DNA from: a candidate division CSSED10-310 bacterium
GTDB lineage: Bacteria > CSSED10-310 > JAFGDC01
Direction of reading: 5' to 3'
Assembly (NCBI GenBank): GCA_016932295.1
Contig: JAFGDC010000352.1
Coordinates: 1 to 14,343 of the forward strand
DNA: 14,343 nucleotides
Below the pieces are notes generated by a model. It saw only the letters and a program-made list of their open reading frames with translations, did no database searches and was not told where the DNA came from. The position numbers and the translations under genes were made by a program. Shown piece by piece: positions 1 through 5,603 of this stretch (its first letter is position 1; every line of letters begins with the position of its first letter).

Positions 1-1
1 A

Positions 2-436
2 CTAAAGGACTTGTCAAAGATTCTCTGTTCATACGGCCGGCTCTGGCGGGACGGCGATGGCAGGTATTGCGGCACGAAGGATCCGCTGCCGGTGGACATC
101 ATGGTCACGGCGCCGATCTACCTGAATCAGAATAATGATGACGGCGGTCAGCCACGGACGGATGACGGTCGCGACAGCCGAGTTCATTCGCCCGAGTTTC
201 CGCCTATGCCGGTGTTTCCCGATGAGTTGGCCTGGCGGCAGGATCGCCTCGACGAGATGGCCAGGCACAATCATGTATGGGCATGGGGGCTGTCGCTTTT
301 TCTGAATATATTGTTTGACACCCACATGTGCTGGATTGTGTTATCAATCGCGACGAGCGTGTGGCTGGCATTGGAATATTTCATGAAAGCCATATTTATT
401 TTTATTAGGAATCTCATTAGAAGATTGGAATGGTGA
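2..436 (+). CDS. C-terminal part of a membrane protein, paralogue of the next gene (5' end outside window)
   Basis: The frame is open from the left edge, so this is the 3' end of a longer gene. A TTG at 11 could serve as a start but has no convincing ribosome site, and the downstream paralogue is much longer. The visible 144 residues align with the C-terminal part of the protein at 604-1623. Both have an LKxL helix, a GRxW motif, a GTxDPL motif, a short AxIxLN strand, a variable acidic/polar linker, and a PPEFPxM or PEFPPM motif. Both end in one or two hydrophobic segments with a basic tail (here roughly LSLFLNILF and WIVLSIATSVWLAL, ending RNLIRRLEW). It is therefore probably an integral membrane protein with its C-terminus inside the cell. 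I do not recognise the family, and no catalytic motif is visible. Confidence 0.7.
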   Translation, partial: LKDLSKILCSYGRLWRDGDGRYCGTKDPLPVDIMVTAPIYLNQNNDDGGQPRTDDGRDSRVHSPEFPPMPVFPDELAWRQDRLDEMARHNHVWAWGLSLFLNILFDTHMCWIVLSIATSVWLALEYFMKAIFIFIRNLIRRLEW

Positions 437-507
437 ACGTGTCCGAAGGCAGAAATTCCTGGAACCACAAGGGAGCACCCCCATGGGTACATGCGCAAAA
501 TGAATTC

Positions 508-575
508 CTGTTATCTGGTTGCCGGTACTGTTCAGACGTTTTAACAGTGAAAGATCGTTCTTCTAAAAGTATATG
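508..575 (+). promoter_or_regulatory. Candidate promoter and operator upstream of the gene at 604
   Basis: A sigma70-like pair is GTGAAA (547-552) and TATATG (570-575) with a 17-nt spacer, each matching consensus at four of six positions. A 22-nt imperfect palindrome (527-548) overlaps the upstream edge of the -35 element, as a repressor or activator site often does. CTGTTATC lies just upstream at 508-515. Transcription would begin near 582, leaving a short leader that contains the AGGAAAGAGG ribosome site before ATG 604. The promoter is by eye only. Confidence 0.3.
527..548 (+). repeat. 22-nt imperfect palindrome, copy 1
   Basis: Arms ACTGTT and AACAGT flank a ten-base centre containing GACGTTTT. 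Read on the opposite strand, the element at 2210-2231 matches it at 19 of 22 positions. One pair of differences (second and second-last base) is compensatory: a C-G pair here and a G-C pair in the other copy. It lies in the 167-bp gap between the two tandem paralogues. It could be a DNA-binding site or an RNA hairpin. No T-run follows, so it is not a typical terminator. Confidence 0.6.
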
Positions 576-603
576 AAATAGCGAGCAGGAAAGAGGTTCA
601 TCG

Positions 604-1623
604 ATGGAGCACAAAATCGTTAAACGTTCCTGGGTTCCCAAGATCGAATTGTCAGCGCTTGGTTTTTCAGCAGGTCCTGAACCTGAGCCGCCGGTTTCCC
701 GTAAAACAGTCTGGATAAACCGGATCTTATTGCTCATATCCCTTCTGTTGATCCTGCTGTCCGTCTACTACCTTTTTAAAAAGGCACAGTATGATGAAGC
801 GAGAATGGAGAGTGAAAAAAAACGTCATGAATACCAAGTAAAATTAAATAAAGAAATAAAACAGCTCCAATCTCATGTCGATACCAAAATGACGCCGGAA
901 GATGAAAAAGTACTGGAAGAGTGCCGCGTGATGATCATCTCGATCACTGCTACATGGAACAGTCTGCTGTACTATTATGATTCCGGTATGTATATGAGAG
1001 CGTTTCAAAAATATTGGAATACTGTCGTCAACATCAGATATGTGCTGGACAAGCTCATCCGCGACGGGATCATCCCGTCCCTGTGCGGATTCGAACCCAG
1101 ACTCCCGGGGGCACTCGAATCGCTCACCATGGACCTCATCCGGATCGACATGGAATTGTTGCGGATGGCGGACAGGGAACTGAAGGTGCTGATGAACTCG
1201 ATCATCAGTGATGGGCGCATGTGGTGCGAAGGCGAATCGAGTTTCCATGGGACCCGCGACCCGTTGAAAACACCATTGGAACCTCCCGCGCAAATCTCTC
1301 TCAATCCGGACGGAGAGCAGCCGGTCAACCGGAAAGAGGAGGATGCCGTCGACTACCTTCTTCGAAAACAAGAAGAGGTTCATGATCAGGATATACTGCT
1401 CCCGCCGCCGGAGTTCCCGGATATGGGCATCTGGTATGCCGCGAAGGCCGAAAGTAAAATACAAATAATACAAATTGTGCAAGCGCTGGTCACCCTGCTG
1501 CTGGGTTTCCTCCAGGACCATGAACTTTGTCTGATCGTGACCGCTGTAGCGGCAAGCGTAATTACCTATCTCAGGTTGATCGCGAGAAAGATAAAAAAAC
1601 GATTACCCAGGAGAAAAAGGTAG
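604..1623 (+). CDS. Membrane protein with N-terminal helix, coiled coil and C-terminal membrane segments; tandem paralogue of the upstream gene
   Basis: 339 residues from an ATG preceded by AGGAAAGAGG. Layout: a polar N-terminus (1-36), a strong transmembrane helix (about 37-58, rich in L and I), and a charged heptad-like stretch (about 58-95) likely to form a coiled coil. An alpha-helical soluble region (100-205) follows, with repeated YYYDSGMYMRAFQKYWN-type aromatic helices. Next come the GRMW (204-207) and GTRDPL (216-221) motifs shared with the upstream paralogue, a polar linker, PPPEFPDM (267-274), one or two hydrophobic helices (about 286-303 and 308-327), and the basic tail KKRLPRRKR. 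The basic tail argues for a cytoplasmic C-terminus. DNA encoding the coiled coil (about 780-890) is much more A-rich than neighbouring coding DNA, hinting at a different origin or weak selection there. No known family or enzyme motif was recognised. Confidence 0.85.
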   Translation: MEHKIVKRSWVPKIELSALGFSAGPEPEPPVSRKTVWINRILLLISLLLILLSVYYLFKKAQYDEARMESEKKRHEYQVKLNKEIKQLQSHVDTKMTPEDEKVLEECRVMIISITATWNSLLYYYDSGMYMRAFQKYWNTVVNIRYVLDKLIRDGIIPSLCGFEPRLPGALESLTMDLIRIDMELLRMADRELKVLMNSIISDGRMWCEGESSFHGTRDPLKTPLEPPAQISLNPDGEQPVNRKEEDAVDYLLRKQEEVHDQDILLPPPEFPDMGIWYAAKAESKIQIIQIVQALVTLLLGFLQDHELCLIVTAVAASVITYLRLIARKIKKRLPRRKR

Positions 1624-1671
1624 ACATGGTAACATTCGCGATAAAATGTTTTAAATAGTGATTTAAACACT

Positions 1672-1712
1672 AAGAAATGTACCGAGTGGTTCGAGAAACA
1701 GACACATTTCTT
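1672..1712. repeat. 9-bp perfect inverted repeat with 23-nt loop
   Basis: AAGAAATGT (1672-1680) is the exact reverse complement of ACATTTCTT (1704-1712). It lies about 50 bp after the stop codon of the gene ending at 1623. The stem is A/T-rich with no following T-run, so calling it a terminator would be weak. It could be an mRNA 3' stem-loop or a protein-binding site. Confidence 0.45.
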
Positions 1713-1790
1713 CCGCCATGGTCCCTGAAATCATTTCCCTGAAACAGGAATTATGACCGCGATAGGTAAAACCGAGTCGCTTCATTTTGA

Positions 1791-1830
1791 TTGACACGGT
1801 CCCGAACAGCCTGTACCCTCTTGATATAAT
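1791..1830 (+). promoter_or_regulatory. Candidate promoter(s) for the small membrane-protein gene at 1950
   Basis: A perfect TTGACA sits at 1791-1796. With a 17-nt spacer it pairs with TACCCT (1814-1819), which keeps the key T, A and final T of a -10 element. A perfect TATAAT lies at 1825-1830, preceded by TGA, giving the extended -10 form TGnTATAAT that can work without a -35 element. The two perfect hexamers are 28 nt apart, too far to form one standard promoter, so two overlapping promoters or only the extended -10 promoter are likely. Transcription would start near 1837, about 110 nt before the gene. Confidence 0.5.
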
Positions 1831-1949
1831 AGGCTTTATACAGTGGATTAGGCTGCCACCGTCGGCGGGGGCATTAGTTTTATGAGTTCGAATGCCAACG
1901 CGGCGGATTAAAAAATGGAGTGGATGAAGGTTACCACAGGGAGCTTTTT

Positions 1950-2204
1950 ATGAGCACAGACGACACGCTCATCACGTTGGTGTTTCTCTTCATCATTGGT
2001 GCCGGCACCGTTCAGATCGTCAAGTGGCTGTGGGCGGCGCGGCGGATACTGGCAGCAATCACGTTCTTTACACTGGCGTTCGTGGTCTTCTTCGTGTGGA
2101 TGGGGGTGCAGCAGGTGGAACCGAGAATCGGCATTCCCGTCGGCCTTCTGGGCTGCGTCGTGGCGGCCTGGCGTTTCACGAGACGCCGGATGGACCGTTA
2201 TTGA
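1950..2204 (+). CDS. Small multi-pass membrane protein
   Basis: 84 residues. I chose ATG 1950 because AGGGAG (1938-1943) sits six bases ahead of it; an in-frame GTG at 1920 would add ten polar residues but has no better site. There are two clear hydrophobic helices (about 6-26 and 34-53), a short polar turn (QQVEPRIG), a third weaker hydrophobic stretch (about 60-74), and a basic end (RFTRRRMDRY) expected in the cytoplasm. No family recognised. It follows the membrane-protein paralogues on the same strand but probably has its own promoter. It converges on the leftward gene ending at 2281. Confidence 0.7.
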   Translation: MSTDDTLITLVFLFIIGAGTVQIVKWLWAARRILAAITFFTLAFVVFFVWMGVQQVEPRIGIPVGLLGCVVAAWRFTRRRMDRY

Positions 2205-2209
2205 ACCTC

Positions 2210-2231
2210 AGTGTTAAAACGTCTTAACACT
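2210..2231 (-). repeat. 22-nt palindrome, copy 2, between convergent genes
   Basis: AGTGTTAA and TTAACACT form a perfect 8-bp stem around a six-base loop. On the minus strand the element matches copy 1 (527-548) at 19 of 22 positions. It lies five bases after the stop of the gene ending at 2204 and 49 bases before the end of the convergent leftward gene, where a bidirectional transcription end would sit. No T-run follows on either strand, so intrinsic termination is not well supported. Confidence 0.6.
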
Positions 2232-2280
2232 TGGCGAAGTAATTAAACCGAAAACTATTTTTAGAATCCTGGAACGATCC

Positions 2281-2607
2281 TCAGAACATCGCATCCAGTA
2301 TCCCGCCGAAGATGCCGCCCGCAATCAGGGACAAAGCGCCAACGATCAGCATCAGGATGATCGCCGCCGGAATGGAGGCGATGGCCCATTTCACCATGAA
2401 TACCACCATGGCGCCGAATGACATGCGGATATCCTCGATGACGACGTACTGCGTATTCCTTGACATATGGGTTCTCCTTGGCTGTGGTGTTTCTTCTGCT
2501 CCCGAATAGCCGGCGGCGATCGACGGTTCGATGCTGACGCCCTTCATGCCGGGCCGCCTGGTCCGGTATCGGTCATATCCCCTGGACAGGCTTCTGCGCT
2601 GTCTCAT
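2281..2607 (-). CDS. Small glycine-rich membrane protein with basic N-terminal tail (two possible starts)
   Basis: From ATG 2607, with GGAGGGTG at 2613-2620, the product has 108 residues. It starts with an arginine-rich, probably disordered tail (RQRRSLSRGYDRYRTRR). The hydrophobic region, about 68 to the end, contains WAIASIPAAIILMLIVGAL followed by a glycine-zipper-like IAGGIFGGIL. An internal in-frame ATG at 2466 has an even better ribosome site (AAGGAG, 2474-2479, seven-base spacer) and would give a 61-residue protein containing just the membrane part, starting MSRNTQYVVIEDIRMSFG. Both forms may be made. It lies 84 bp downstream of the pseudo-peptidase gene on the same strand, so co-transcription is likely. 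Family not recognised. The membrane hairpin could oligomerise through the glycine zipper (inference). Confidence 0.7.
   Translation of the reverse strand: MRQRRSLSRGYDRYRTRRPGMKGVSIEPSIAAGYSGAEETPQPRRTHMSRNTQYVVIEDIRMSFGAMVVFMVKWAIASIPAAIILMLIVGALSLIAGGIFGGILDAMF
2474..2479 (-). promoter_or_regulatory. Internal ribosome binding site (alternative start at 2466)
   Basis: On the minus strand AAGGAG stands seven bases before an in-frame ATG within the small membrane-protein gene. It is a closer match to the anti-Shine-Dalgarno sequence than the site at 2613-2620 for the longer form, so the start of this gene cannot be settled by eye. Confidence 0.5.
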
Positions 2608-2691
2608 CGTTTCACCCTCCACTGACCTTCGGAGGTGTCCCGCGCCATGGTGTCAGGCTCCGCAGGAAAGGATTCTCCGGCTGATCCAGCT

Positions 2692-3939
2692 TTACATGAT
2701 GTCCTTGTATCGTATTCCATAAAATTCCTTCAGTTTCGCGATGCGGCGTTGCAACGGCATCGTTCCTTCCAGCCAACGGGCCATGTTCTCCATCTGCTCG
2801 CCGTGTGTCGCCATATAGTTTTCCCAATAGGCCTCGTACGCCACGACATCTATGGGACCGTCATACCCGGAATTGTACCTGATCATGGCCGCCTCGGCGA
2901 AATCGAGATTCTGACAGCAAATCAAACCCGCGTTGTCGCAGGTGCTGGAAGTGGCCGCCAGCCATCCCATCTTCAGCAGCCCGCCCGCCATGTCCTTCAT
3001 GACGAGATTGAGGATGGGCTTTAACGCCGCCGGAACATTCTCCGGCGTTTTATACAGGTTGGCCAGGTAATCGAACAGGCCCAGCGCAATTTTGTCGAAC
3101 TGCTGCTCGCACTTCAATTTGCCCAGCTCGCGCCCGAGGATGAAGGCGATTTCCTGTTCCCGATATGAACCGTCCGGATACGAGAACACGCTCAGGAACT
3201 TCCTGGTCATGAGGATGTGCGGCTCACACAGGCCCAGGCTGAAGCAGGCGACGTCATACTCCCTGTCCGGCACGATGAACAGCACCGTGTCCGGACTCAT
3301 GTGCATCACCCGGCAACAGGTTTCGTAGATGGACCAGAACTGCGGATCATCGTCACGGCCGAGCGGATAGCCCTCCACCGGCAGTTCCCTGAGCAGGTAC
3401 GGATCGATATAAGTGGTTATTAATTCGTTTATTTTTGTATATGCGCCGGAACAATCGGGAACCACTCGTTTTACCGTGCCGTCCAGCGCTCCGCGCATGG
3501 TTTCGAATGCCTGTTGTTCCTCCACCGACATGAAATCGGCCCGTTCCAGCTTCACCGGAATCCGCGGCCGGAAGCTGCTTTGCGAGATCCATGGCAAAGA
3601 AATGACCGGCCCGGCTGTTTTTTCGTCATCCACTTGCAGGAACAACAACAAGGCCACGATGACCACCAACAAGCCTCCCGCTATCCAGAACAGATAGCCG
3701 GGGATGCCGCCGGGTTCCCCAGGCGATCCTCGCCGCGGCCGCCGCTGACGCATCTTCGAAGCCACATCTCCCGGCCGCTGGTTCGGCGGCGCGCCGCCTG
3801 TCCCTCCCTCCGCCGTGCCGCCCAAGGTGTCCGCGGTCCTTTGCCGCCCCGATGGCGAGGTCCTCGTGCCTGATTTTCCACCCCTCGAGCCGCCGGTGCG
3901 CCTGCCTCGATCCAATGGATCAAATGCGCGGTTTCTCAT
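2692..3939 (-). CDS. Single-pass membrane protein with a degenerate M48-like peptidase domain (zinc ligands lost)
   Basis: 415 residues from ATG 3939, chosen because AAAGGAG lies five bases upstream; a GTG five codons earlier overlaps that site. Residues 1-80 are a basic, G/P/R/T-rich disordered tail ending RRPRRGSPGEPGG. A transmembrane helix spans about 82-102, then an outer domain of about 310 residues. That domain has the layout of M48 metallopeptidases: a VFSYPDG segment, a helix with FILGRELGKLKC (267-277), and later CDNAGLICCQ (334-343). Active M48 enzymes have HELGH, and a glutamate four residues before the aspartate of the DRAGL-type motif. Here both histidines are R270 and K274 and the third ligand is S331, while E271 and D335 remain. 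The domain is probably catalytically dead and used for binding. The M48 assignment is pattern recognition. The gene is divergent from the tubulin-like operon. Confidence 0.8.
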   Translation of the reverse strand: MRNRAFDPLDRGRRTGGSRGGKSGTRTSPSGRQRTADTLGGTAEGGTGGAPPNQRPGDVASKMRQRRPRRGSPGEPGGIPGYLFWIAGGLLVVIVALLLFLQVDDEKTAGPVISLPWISQSSFRPRIPVKLERADFMSVEEQQAFETMRGALDGTVKRVVPDCSGAYTKINELITTYIDPYLLRELPVEGYPLGRDDDPQFWSIYETCCRVMHMSPDTVLFIVPDREYDVACFSLGLCEPHILMTRKFLSVFSYPDGSYREQEIAFILGRELGKLKCEQQFDKIALGLFDYLANLYKTPENVPAALKPILNLVMKDMAGGLLKMGWLAATSSTCDNAGLICCQNLDFAEAAMIRYNSGYDGPIDVVAYEAYWENYMATHGEQMENMARWLEGTMPLQRRIAKLKEFYGIRYKDIM

Positions 3940-3972
3940 GTCCGCTCCTTTCACTGATTTGTATCAAGGCAC

Positions 3973-4000
3973 AGTATGCCAGTGGTTGAGCAAAACGCAA
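3973..4000 (-). promoter_or_regulatory. Candidate promoter for the leftward gene pair
   Basis: On the minus strand TTGCGT (3995-4000) is followed after 16 nt by CATACT (3973-3978). CATACT matches the -10 consensus at four of six positions and is preceded by TGG, an extended -10 feature. Transcription would start near 3966, giving a leader of about 27 nt with AAAGGAG (3945-3951) before ATG 3939. Visual match only. Confidence 0.35.
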
Positions 4001-4178
4001 GATCTTCACGAGCATCTTGTAATCCGGATTTCTTGGAATGCATGAAAGACACTATCGACGACGTTCGGGAACGCGCCCCTGCCGGACAGGCATTTCATTA
4101 TTGACCGCCGCCAGGCTGGTGAGTGCTCGCAACGCATTTCAAAATGCTATCATGGAAGGTAAGGAGTACGCTTTACTT

Positions 4179-4247
4179 TAACAGATATGAATTTTCAGCA
4201 TGTCAGTTCTGTTACAGGTTCCAGTACAATACAGTCACTCTCTGTTA
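4179..4247. repeat. Three spaced copies of TCTGTTA in the divergent control region
   Basis: TAACAGA at 4179-4185 is inverted relative to TCTGTTA at 4208-4214, and a second direct copy lies at 4241-4247. Offsets of 29 and 33 bases are close to three helical turns, which would place the sites on roughly one face of DNA. CTGTTA/TAACAG also occurs twice in the 437-603 gap. This could be a shared regulator half-site, but the words are short enough to recur by chance. Confidence 0.3.
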
Positions 4248-4643
4248 TCAATATTTATAATTACTTCCAGCATCGCCAGAAAAGAACAATAGAATTAAAT
4301 TATATATTAACGTAGATAATAGAGAAATTTCTTTCTTGACATTCCGGATTATCAGTGGTACGCATCTTAGCCAATAACCCGAAAGGAACCAGCCATTGGT
4401 TCATGGATTTCCAACGCCACGGCCGTCGCCTTCGCGGGCCCTGGCACAGAAGGATGCACAGCGGGGTGAAGCGGCTCCATGGGGAAACGGTAATGACCAA
4501 GGAGAATGGTGCGCTGCGTTATCGACTCGTCGATGGCCGGCTGTGGTCCAACCCTTGCCCTCGGCACTGCCGTTTTTTCTGTCACCATTCCACCCATGCA
4601 TCGTTATCCAAGGGAGAACAGTTCCTCCATAAAGGAGAGACGA

Positions 4644-5561
4644 GTGAAGAAAAAGCGAACGTTATATGATGGGCGGTATTCCGGTCGCCGGCCTCGCAAG
4701 CCGGCGGCTCCTGAGATGAAAACGCAGGAACCGGCGCCTCTCGGCTTGTATGGTGAGCCGGTGGAAGAACAGACCGACGCTCCCACGGAGAATCTTTTTC
4801 CCACCACGACCTCTGCGCGCCTGAACAGCCGGTACGGCAAACCGGGTAAGGCCGGTGACCGCGGCTTGACGAGTCCGCTGGGCGGCGGCGCCACCGCACG
4901 CGGTCTTTCCTCCACCTCGTCGCTGGGTGGTCGGCGTCCCCGGCGCCGGTCCGGCTCCCCGGTCCGCATCTTCATCATGGCCCTGGTGCTGGTGGGAATG
5001 ACGGGAGGAGTCGGCTACCTTGTCTTTTCCAATTTCACGCCTCCTGATACCCGCCAGGAACACCAGTCAGGAACCGTCACCTCGCCGCTGGTGGACAGCC
5101 TGATGGAACGTGTCACCACGATGTATCTGGGGCGGCACCTCGAATTCCCCGCGATCAGGCTCATGTCCGGTAACTACCTTTGCCTGCCCGGCGCCGCCTA
5201 TCCGATGACGGAATACACCGTGGCGGCCACCGGCGAGACACTGCGCGGCGACTACAATCCTCACCTGCGTCTCACCATGCTGCACGGCGCGTCCGAAGAC
5301 GGCGGCTTGACAATCTCCCCCGCCTGGAGACATCCCAATAATTGCGATTATGCCATCGTCATCGACGGCGGCTGGTATCGAATCACCAATCCTGATGATG
5401 CGCATCAGCTCGTGGCCGAGAATCAGGGCAGGGATAGCTGGGCGCTTCTCCTGGACAGCGATGACAGGCTGCTGGGAATTTACCTGTACGAAGGCGAAAC
5501 CGGCAACGCCGATCCGGTCCGCTTCATGGATGCAGTCAACCTCGAACAGCAGTTTTCGTGA
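4644..5561 (+). CDS. Single-pass membrane protein with long basic disordered N-terminal tail; first gene of the tubulin-like operon
   Basis: 305 residues from GTG 4644, chosen because AAAGGAG (4631-4637) lies six bases ahead; the open frame extends upstream to 4506 but that part is not protein-like. Residues 1-105 are rich in R, K, G, P, S and T with low complexity and end in GGRRPRRRSGSP. A transmembrane helix follows at about 107-129 (FIMALVLVGMTGGVGYLVF). The outer 175 residues look like a beta-rich globular domain with DGGWYRI and a WALLLDSDDRLLGIYLY strand pair, plus two cysteines (in NYLCLPG and PNNCDY) that could pair. The tail-helix-outer-domain layout and the RRPRR-GSP juxtamembrane motif match the divergent pseudo-peptidase, although the outer domains differ. 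No known family recognised. It may couple cytoplasmic partners to exported components (inference). Confidence 0.8.
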   Translation: MKKKRTLYDGRYSGRRPRKPAAPEMKTQEPAPLGLYGEPVEEQTDAPTENLFPTTTSARLNSRYGKPGKAGDRGLTSPLGGGATARGLSSTSSLGGRRPRRRSGSPVRIFIMALVLVGMTGGVGYLVFSNFTPPDTRQEHQSGTVTSPLVDSLMERVTTMYLGRHLEFPAIRLMSGNYLCLPGAAYPMTEYTVAATGETLRGDYNPHLRLTMLHGASEDGGLTISPAWRHPNNCDYAIVIDGGWYRITNPDDAHQLVAENQGRDSWALLLDSDDRLLGIYLYEGETGNADPVRFMDAVNLEQQFS

Positions 5562-5603
5562 TGACGATACAGGCAATCAACAGGTTCAGTGTGGAGGCGA
5601 GCC

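Larger units (their letters stand above)
1624..1949. other. 326-bp intergenic region with hairpins, direct repeat and promoter-like sites
   Basis: No convincing gene lies here. The region holds an A/T-only hairpin (TTTAAAT 1650-1656, ATTTAAA 1661-1667) overlapping TAGTG/CACTA arms (1656-1660, 1668-1672). It also has a 9-bp perfect inverted repeat (AAGAAATGT 1672-1680, ACATTTCTT 1704-1712), a 9-bp direct repeat TCCCTGAAA (1722-1730 and 1736-1744), and the promoter candidates described separately. A ten-codon ATG-to-TAA frame at 1882-1911 could be a leader peptide but has no distinguishing support. Confidence 0.6.
3940..4643. other. 704-bp divergent intergenic region
   Basis: This separates the leftward unit from the rightward operon. 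The part at about 4140-4340 is A/T-rich and contains TAACAGA (4179-4185) as an inverted copy of TCTGTTA (4208-4214 and 4241-4247), an isolated TATAAT (4256-4261) and TTGACA (4336-4341). The part at about 4350-4643 is GC-rich. It has overlapping short frames on both strands, including one at 4355-4669 and a 58-codon one from ATG 4493, plus a 6-bp hairpin (GAACCA 4386-4391, TGGTTC 4397-4402). None of these frames has a good ribosome site or recognisable product, so I call the region regulatory or untranslated rather than coding. Confidence 0.6.

Noticed and set aside
1882..1911. Nine-residue leader-peptide frame
   Set aside because: No run of regulatory codons, no attenuator-like alternative hairpins seen, and only a weak ribosome site.
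2210..2231. Intrinsic terminator between convergent genes
   Set aside because: The stem is good but mostly A/T, and no T-run follows on either strand; kept as a repeat rather than a terminator.
4356..4370. Sigma54-like TGGTACG-N4-TTAG
   Set aside because: The essential GC of the -12 element is absent (AG instead), so it does not meet the core requirement.
4506..4643. Upstream extension of the first operon gene to GTG 4506
   Set aside because: The added 46 residues have no ribosome site at their start, while GTG 4644 has AAAGGAG at ideal spacing and begins the basic tail typical of this protein class.
4355..4669. 104-codon frame (and its 58-codon sub-frame from ATG 4493) ahead of the operon
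   Set aside because: GTG start without ribosome site, composition rich in H, R and W with no recognisable segment, overlaps the well-supported start at 4644, and several competing frames exist on both strands.
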